Assembly: GCF_008806975.1 (NCBI RefSeq)
Contig: NZ_CP031728.1
Coordinates: forward strand, 5,373,501 to 5,437,500
Origin: Cellvibrio sp. KY-GH-1
GTDB taxonomy: Bacteria; Pseudomonadota; Gammaproteobacteria; Pseudomonadales; Cellvibrionaceae
Length of the DNA stretch: 64,000 bases
Direction of reading: 5' to 3'
The translations under genes and the position numbers were made by a program. Shown here piece after piece: positions 53,201 through 62,200 of this stretch; the stretch's first letter is position 1, and each line of letters opens with the position of its first letter. Under the pieces are notes generated by a model. It did not search any database and was not told where the DNA came from. It saw nothing but the letters and a program-made list of their open reading frames with translations.

Positions 53201-56200
53201 TCTCTGAGCCTTGCTACCTCGGTCAAAGACCAGAGTATCCGCAATATTTATGATCGTGATGACCGTTTGGCGTATCAGTTTGATGCAGAGGGTTACCTCA
53301 CCGAGCTGAGCTACGATCAGAATGGCAATACAGTGAGCGAGCGACGCTACGCGAAAAAGCTTGATGAAGTTGCGCTCAATACGGTTTTATTGTTAAACGC
53401 TAATGGTGTTGATGGAAGCACCAATATCATCGATGAGTCTGCGGCTGGTAGAAACTTTACCGCTTCAGGAAACGCAAAAATAAGTGCTTCGCAATCCAAA
53501 TTTGGCGGGTCCTCATTGTATTTTGACGGATCTGGTGACTTTGTAACCTCTTCAAATAACCTTTCCGATTTTGTATTTGGCACTGGAGATTTTACTGTTG
53601 ACGCTTGGGTGAAAACCTCCACTACTGGAAAGGTTGCAATAGACTTTCTTACTTCCGGCCAAATGGGTTGGCAGGTGTGGATAAACTCCGCAGGAAAAGT
53701 TGAGTTTTACACCAATCAGGCCGTGCTTGCATCTGATACTGTTGTTACCGATGGCAATTGGCATCACATAGCGGTTTCACGCTCTCAAGGAACGCTAAAA
53801 ATATTTGTTGATGGAAATCTTTCGGGTAGCAAAACCTATACAGCCAATTTGAATTATCAAACCTCAGCTATCGCGGTAGGTGCACAATACGCGCAGCGTA
53901 ACTCTTCATACGATTGGTTAGGGCACATTGACTCTGTTCGTGTTACCAAAGGAGCGGCGCTCTACAACAGCAACTTCACTCTGCCAGTATATGAACCGGT
54001 AGCTGCCAAATCCCTGCAAAACCCTCAACTTACTGCGGCCGCTTTAGCATCAGCAGTTGGTCAGATATCTACTGCTGATGATCAAGCCAGCCGTACCCTG
54101 TACGACAATGCAAACCGCGCGGTCTTCAATATTGATTCAGCCGGTTATATCAGTGAAAACATTTTCAATGAGCGTGGGTTGCTGGTATCCAGCATCCAGT
54201 ACGGCGATGTGCAGCTTGCTGATTTGGGTGTAGCAATAAACACGGTAAACACCGATCAATTCAAAGTTGCGTTAACGAATGCGTTGGCCGATGCAGGTAC
54301 CACGGTTAACAAGCAAAAAGCGTCGTATTTTGTGTACGACTCGCTCAATCGCGAAGTGTTTGTGATTGATCCGAAAGGTAATGTGACTGAGTCAGTTTAT
54401 GACGCCGTGAATAATGTCATTGACTCGATTAAATATGGTTCTCCGATTCAGGCACATGCGGGTATGAGCGTGCAGCAGGTACGCGCAGCTGTTGCCGGTT
54501 TATCGATTAGTAAGCTGGGAACAGCAACCCGAACTACTAGCGGGATGGCAATTCCCCAAGCCTACGAGTATCAGTCGATAGCAAGAAATAACAGCAAGGC
54601 CACTGTGGGGAGTAAAACCGTTGGAGTCACCAATCGCACAGTAAACAGTGTGATAGGTTCCTTACAGCCTTATACGTTTGTGAACAGTTCGGTGGCTGCC
54701 AGTCAGGTTTCTTCTAGCAGTAGTGTGTCGATCAATTTAGCTGAACATATGACGGTTAAAGAGGGAAGCCTACGTCTAAGTAGTTCCTATCCAACCTCTG
54801 TTCATGGCGGGGCGGGTGCTTATGCCAGCTTGCCAACTGCCACACAAATCAATGATTCAAACGATGGTTTCTATGTAGATATTAGTAAGTACGTGAATCT
54901 TGCTACCTTGGGCATGCCTACTTCGGCAGTTGCCACCATTTTGACTTACCCGGTAGGTCAAGCCGATGATCCTGAAGTCGTTCCCGTAGAAACCAAAATT
55001 ACTACCCGGTTGGGACATGCAGTTGATGTCTATCCACCTCGTTTTACAATGCAGGGGGTGACTTTAGCTAATAGCGTTGTTAGCAAGGCAAGTGGTTCCA
55101 ATGCCTGGAATAGTAGTATCCGTAGCGGTGTTGGCTATACCAATGGAGCCAGTGTCAGTTTTGTAGCCGATAGAGCAGATAAATCGTTGATGATCGGTTT
55201 GAATACTGATCCGACTTATGATGATGGTTATTCTTCTATCGATTGGGCTTTATATCTAAAAGCCGATGGTACCTTGGAGGCCTACCAGAACGGTGGGTTT
55301 ATGCAAGCATTGGGCACTTATGTAGCTGGTGACCAGTTCAGCGTCACCTATGATGGAAGCGCCGTTAAGTTCATCAAGAATGGCCAGGTATTGCGCAGTG
55401 TTACCACTACTATCACCCAGGCACTTTACGCTGATTCGTCATTTAACTCTGTAGGTGGAAGTGTTAGTGGTTTTGATTTCACCGGAGCCGATTTAATTGC
55501 ACCAACTGGTCGTGTGTGGGTACCACTGACTAATTGGGACGGTCGCGTTAATGTGTTTAAAGAGCCTGACCATATATGGGAGGCGAATGTTATCCCAGAG
55601 GGGCACCACATTATTAGTGTGGAGTTACGCTATGAAGCCTTGGCGGGCAACCTCGATACCGGTGTGCCTAATGCAGGTACTACAGCCGCTCCTGGCGCAA
55701 CTGGAATCTTCGCTGGCTCACGCATCCCGGTAGGTAGAGCCTCTCAACCGAACTACAACCAATCAATTGCGGTAACCACAGCTGGAACCTTACGCAATGC
55801 GAACTTGTCGCTAGATTTGTCGAGCCTGCCTTATCAAGGTAAGACCGTGGAGTTCAATTACTGGCCGACGTCCAACCCGGAAGAAGTTAATACGCTGGAA
55901 ATAATCCCGAATGGCAGCGGTATAGTTACTCCAACACTGACCGGGCTTCTGGCCAGTAGTGGTTATAGCTTTGAAATTGCTGTACTCGATAGTGAGTTGC
56001 AAGCGATTCGCAGTGTATCTGGTACGTTTAATACCACGGGCGCTGGCACAATTTCAGTGAGTCCATATTGGGTAGCCTACACCGAAGGATTTGAAGCAGT
56101 TTCTAGCAACGTGGGTGTGTCTCGCGATTTATCATGGGCTTCGGCAACTGCATTGCCGGGTGTTGTTCGCCAGGAAATGACTTATCGCAAAGTGGGTGAA

Positions 56201-59200
56201 GAAGACTGGTCGACAGCAACCGTGGTCACGAATGGTGCTCTGGATCAGGTGACACTGGAGGATATCGTTAAGGGTGACACTTACGAATTTGCAGTTGTGT
56301 ATGCGAATGCGAAAGGAAAAATGGTGCGTTCGATGGCAGGTACGTTCACCGCAACATCGGCGGGTGGTAATTTTACTGCATCGGATATTCAAGATTACCT
56401 TTCGTTGTCCAGCAATACAGGTAGTTCTCTGGATGGTGTCATTAATCCTTACGACATTTTGAATCTCGATAAGGTTGTTGCGCGCGTTTACGGAGTAAAT
56501 AGTGCTGGGCAAATTAACCGCAGCCAATTAATTAGCCAGGCAGAGACCAGACCTTTTGAGCTCTACAATTGGGCTGAACAAAGCGGTTCAGTATATGGGG
56601 GTAGTATTAACCTGAGTGTAGGTACCCCATTGTCCGGAATGCCCGGCGGAGCTACCGGTAAATACTATGTTGAGCTGGATTATTACAATACCGGCTCAAC
56701 AGTTCCGGTTACCCAGACTCCGTTCTATTACGAAGTGAACCAGGGTGTTCGTAAGCAACAGCAGCTAGTTATTCCGAAGCCGGATTACGATATCAAGACA
56801 ACTGACCAGGCTGTCTTTAAATACCAATTAACTGGTAGTTCCAGCTGGATTACGTTGCCTGCCAACTACAAAAATAATGAATTTGTAGTGGATTTTGGCA
56901 GTCCACTTGCTGCAGGTGATTACATCTTTAGCTTCGACATTCTCAGTGCGTCAGGGCAAACCATTCGCACCATGAGTGGCAGTTTCACGGGCGCACTGGG
57001 AGCGGACGCTACACAAAGTACCCAGTGGCACAAGTCTGCTATCACCTCAACGCATTTGGCGGCGGGTGAGGGCGCGAGCTTACGTGGCTACCTCAATACG
57101 GCCACAGCGGCGAATCTGGATTATGTTGATGTAGTAGTTCGTGATTTGAATCAAGCGGGTACCCCTATTATCAACGGTGGCGTTGCACGCACTTACATTG
57201 ACTCAAGCAGTATCGCTATTGGCACCTTCACTGGCGATATCAACCTGAAAATTGGCAGCGGTTTGGCGAATGGTTACTACCAGATCGACATCACGAAAGT
57301 CAGTAAGAGTGGTGTGACCAGCGTAGAAACCATTAGCTATCGTTTGGGCACCCAATCTGTTGAAACCACCAGCTTCACAATTCCGGATGTGAACGCAGTA
57401 CCCAATGCCACAGCGAAGCTGCGTTATGCGTTGTCGGGAAGTAACAGCTACACCGAAATTCCTGCAGTAATTAATGCCAGCGGTTTGGTTGTGAGTGCAC
57501 AGAATTTTGCGGCGGGCAATTACGATCTTGAAATTGTGTTCACAGATATTGACTCAGAAAATACCGTCAGAGTGATTGAGGGTAATCTGGTTCTGGGTGC
57601 GGATAACACCTTCCAGGTATCGCTCAATGATGCGGGTACAGCGGGCAATAACCGCTTCGCTGCGCAACACAACCGTCAGGTATACGACAGCCTGGGGCGT
57701 GTTGTGTACTCGCTGGATACCGCCGGCTATGTAACTGGCTACACCTACGATGCCTTGGGGCAGCAAAAATCGAAAACGGTTTATGCACAACCGGTATCGA
57801 TCAGTGGCACCTTGACCGTGGCAGGCATCGCCGCACAACTGACGGCGCAAACCCTGAGCGCAGGCCAATACAACGGCAAGGTACAGGTCGAGTACGACGC
57901 TGCTGGTCGTCAGAAATATGCCATTGATGAAATGGGCAAGGTGGAAGAGTTTGTGTATGACAGCCTGGGCAACCGTCGCCAGGCCATCAATAAAAATAAT
58001 TACACCAGCTATTACGACTACGATGAAAATGGACGTGTAGAAAAAGAGTTCACACCTCGCACGCTAACTACTACCGCGACCCAGTTCCTGGGTCAGGCGT
58101 ATGCTGCTGTAGGTGCCGATGTCGGTCAGGTGAAAACCTATCAGTACGATGCCTTTGGCAATCTCACGCGTGCGCGCACCTACCATGCGAACCTGGCGTT
58201 GACTGATGCTTTGGTGGGTGATTACACCGAAGTGGTCACGGTTTACGATAAAAACAATCGCAAAACCAGTGAATCAACCACTACGTACACCTATGTGAAT
58301 AGTGTGGCGCAACCAAGCCTGATCAGCTCAATCACCTACACCTACGATACGTTTGGCAATGTTCGCCAGGAAACGCAAAACGGCACAGTGACTGTGTATG
58401 AATACGACAATCGTAATCAGTTGCTGAAAGAAACCAAAGGTACAGCAGCGGCTGACAAAGTGGTTGTGCAATACGCCTACGATAATTACGGCAACCGCAT
58501 AGAAGTCACTGACGGTCGCGGTTACGAACTGGCCTACAGCAACTCGGACTGGGCGAAACAAGCCCGTACCGAATTGGGTTACTCGGTATTACAGGAATCG
58601 CTCAGTGAAGATGACCGCCTGGATTTGCAGTGGATCTACACCACCGAACGCCGTGTGGATTTGTTAGGTAATCGTTACGCCGAATCCGATGGTAATGGCA
58701 ACACCACCACAACGGAGCTGGATGCGTTTGGCAACATAGTCAAAACCACCGATGCTGCCGGGAATGTGGGCTATTTCTATTACGACAGCCGCAACCAATT
58801 GCGTCTGCAAGTCAGCCCACTGGGGCAACTGATAGAAAATAATTACGATGCGGCTGGCCGTATGACCAGCTCACGTGAATATGCAGCGACCCTTGATGCC
58901 TCACGCCTGAAAACCCACATGAGTATTGCCGAGGTTCTGGCCATGGCGACTACGGCAGCGGCCGATCATGTCACCAGCAAAACCTACAACGCTCGCGGTG
59001 AACTGGTGACTGAGCTGGATGCATTAAGCCAAACCACACAATACGCCTACGATAACCAGGGCAACCTGCTGTACCGCGAATTGCAAGGTGCCTCTACCGT
59101 TCGTTGGGATTATCTCTACAACGCCAACAATCAACTGATGGGTGAGCGCTCACCGGTGGTGGAAAAAATTGTTGCGGGTAGTGTGACCAATACCCAGTTG

Positions 59201-62200
59201 TACACTGAATACCGTTATGACGCATTTGGTAACCAGACGCAGCGCAATGAGCTGGGTGGAAGTCCACTGGAGAAAGTTAGCTACCGGGCGGATGGACAGA
59301 TTCTGGAGACTGTGAAGGAAGGAAAGCTGGAGCGTCATCAGTACAACAACAATGGCCAAATTGTTGCCACCTACAACGCCACCAATCAGTTGCTTGAGCG
59401 TCACTACTACAACACGGCGAATCAACGCATTGCCACCGTGAAAGGTGATGGTGCTTTGCAGATGTTTGCCTATGACAAAGCGGGCAATTTAATTTCCGAA
59501 AAAGTCTACGGTGATATTGCGCGAAATTATCTGGATGCAACGGGTAAAGTAAGTGCGTCCGTACTCAGCAATGGCTCATTGAAGCTGTTCACGTACAATG
59601 CCAACGGCACTGTAGCCTCGCAAGTGACGCACACAGATAAAACGTTTATCGAGCAATACATTGTTAACACCAATGTTGTGCCGGTGGCCGCCGATATCAA
59701 TAATTATCGCGAAACCACCTATAGCTACGACGCCAATAACAAATTGTTATCCAGCGCCTCGCGTGAGGATTTACTGTTTGTCAGCAATCCTGCCAGTGCG
59801 GGCAATTTTGAAATTGGCCGCAGTGTTAACTCACAAGTCTACGATGAGTTGGGCAACAAGATTGCGACCATCGATGCGCGTGGTAATGTCACCCGTTTCT
59901 ATTACGACGCTACCGGTAAGTTGTTACTGGAAATCAGTGCAACGGGCAGTGTCAGTCGTTATGGTTACGACAGTTTTGGTAATCGCACGTCGCAAATCCA
60001 ATATGCACAACTGATTGATACCAGTTTGCTGGGTGATGTAGAGAGTCCGGATCTGCTGCTGGCTGATTTGCAGCAGTTACTCGCTGGTTCAGGGTTTGTG
60101 GTGAACAAAGACAACCGTACTTTCACTTATGAGTACGATGCAAATAATCGTTTGGTAAAAACCATCCAGCACGATGTGGATATCAGTGCAACCAACGCAG
60201 TTGAGAACGTTACACCGGATCAATTAAGTGCAGTTCAATTAGTTACCGCGATGGAATATGACCGTCAAGGTAACAACACGAAAATCATTACCTTTGCGCG
60301 CGATAAAAATACGCTGCTGCTGATTGGTGAGGAGCAAGTGAGTGAGCGTATTTATGACGAGCTGGGCCGTTTGATCGAAAGTAAAGGTGTTGCCTTTACT
60401 GATTATCAAAATGAAACCACACAACAACGCACCCATTATTATTACAACTACGATAACAATGTAACGCGTGAAGTGCGCCTGAATAAAAATGGCACTGTTG
60501 GTCGTCAGCAAGATACAGATTACGCTGCATCGGGTGTTGTGAGCGAGACTCGTGGTAATGATGCACACACAATCAATACCTTCAATGAGAACGGTCAGAT
60601 TCAAACCCAACGCGATCTGGTACGCGGCACACTGACCACCTACGCCTACGATAATCTCGGTCGTGAGATTAATCGCATAGTAGACAGTGTGGATGGTGCA
60701 GGGTTAGTCACTGGCACATTAGCGACTTACCAAACCCGTTACGATGCTTACGGCCAGGTTATTGCCAAGGGTCAAAATGATGGCTGGCAGGAGTATTTTG
60801 TATATGACCTGCATGGCAACCAAATCAAATCCAACAATGAAGGTGGTGTCGATAAGTTCTATTTCTATGATGCAGCGGGTAATGCAACTCTCACATTAAA
60901 TTCTATGAGCGTGAATCTGCGCGATTTAACGCGCGAACAAATTCTGGATCGTGCGCAAACACGTGAAGAAAACCTGTTTGTTCACATCAATCATTACGAT
61001 GCAAGTAACCGCATGATTGGTGAAACCGAATCGCGTTTCGAAGAGTTGTACAACGCAATTGTTGCTGCAAATGGCCAAGTCACTCAGGGTGCTAGTTTGT
61101 TCACCGGTGGTAATGTGAAATTATCATCAGGCCTTACTTATCACGTAAATGTGCGTATGAAAGGTGAGCGTTCAGTGGGCAGTAGCGGTAATGCCCGTGT
61201 TAAACGTTTAAATCTTCATCCATTTACCTTCTGGATGGAAGGATTGCGTACCTTGGGTCGTAATATCAAGGTCGAGTGGGGAATGAACTGGAATGATCAA
61301 ACTCTGGAAAACCCGCCGATTTATTTTAATTTGACAGATTCAAACTGGACCAAGGAATACATCAAAGACTTTGACGCAAGTGTTGAAAGTCGCCCAAGCG
61401 GAAATGACTTGCGTAACAAAGTGCGTAAATGGACATTTAATTTGCGAGTCAGCGCGCAAACTAATGACGGTTCATGGGAATTGCTAAATGAAAGCTTCGA
61501 AGTTGTGACGTGGAATGCAGGAAAGCTGAGCGGTAGTACAGGTAAATCCAAAACCAGTAACGATCACCATTACTACAATTTGCCCGCGCGTATTGAATTA
61601 ACCAATCAATCTGCCAATGCAAAACGTGTTGACTTCACATTCACTGATTCAATCGGCAGACAGCAAACCCTGCAAGCAAGCAAAGTGCATGATAATACTG
61701 GCACCACTTGGTTGGTGGATTATGCCGCTGTGCGTGAAATGGCGGGCGGCAACCTGGTGAACTACAGCTATAAGGTGTATGACCTGAATGGCAAGGTCAT
61801 CAATGCGGCGACTGGGCAGCTGAATTATGCGGCTATTACCGCAACGCACGCTAACAGTATGTCTGAGCAGACCTATTTGACTTCACTGCGCTCGCAAATC
61901 AGTGGCGGCCAATTAGCTGCAACGGGGATCAACCGTGAGCAGGGGTATGATGCCTTTGGCAAAATTGCCTATCAAACTGATTGGTTCACCACCGGCACAG
62001 CTGATGGCGACAAGTTGATTACGCGCTTCACTTACGATCAACGCGGTTTGTTGTTAACCAAAACGGATCCGCAAGTGACCTCTGTGGGCGAAAACGGTGT
62101 TGCCACCGAAGTGAAACCGCAAGTCACTTACTACTTCGACCAGTTTGGAAACACCATTGCCGAGCGCGATGCGAATGGCAATATCACCAAACAAGTCTGG

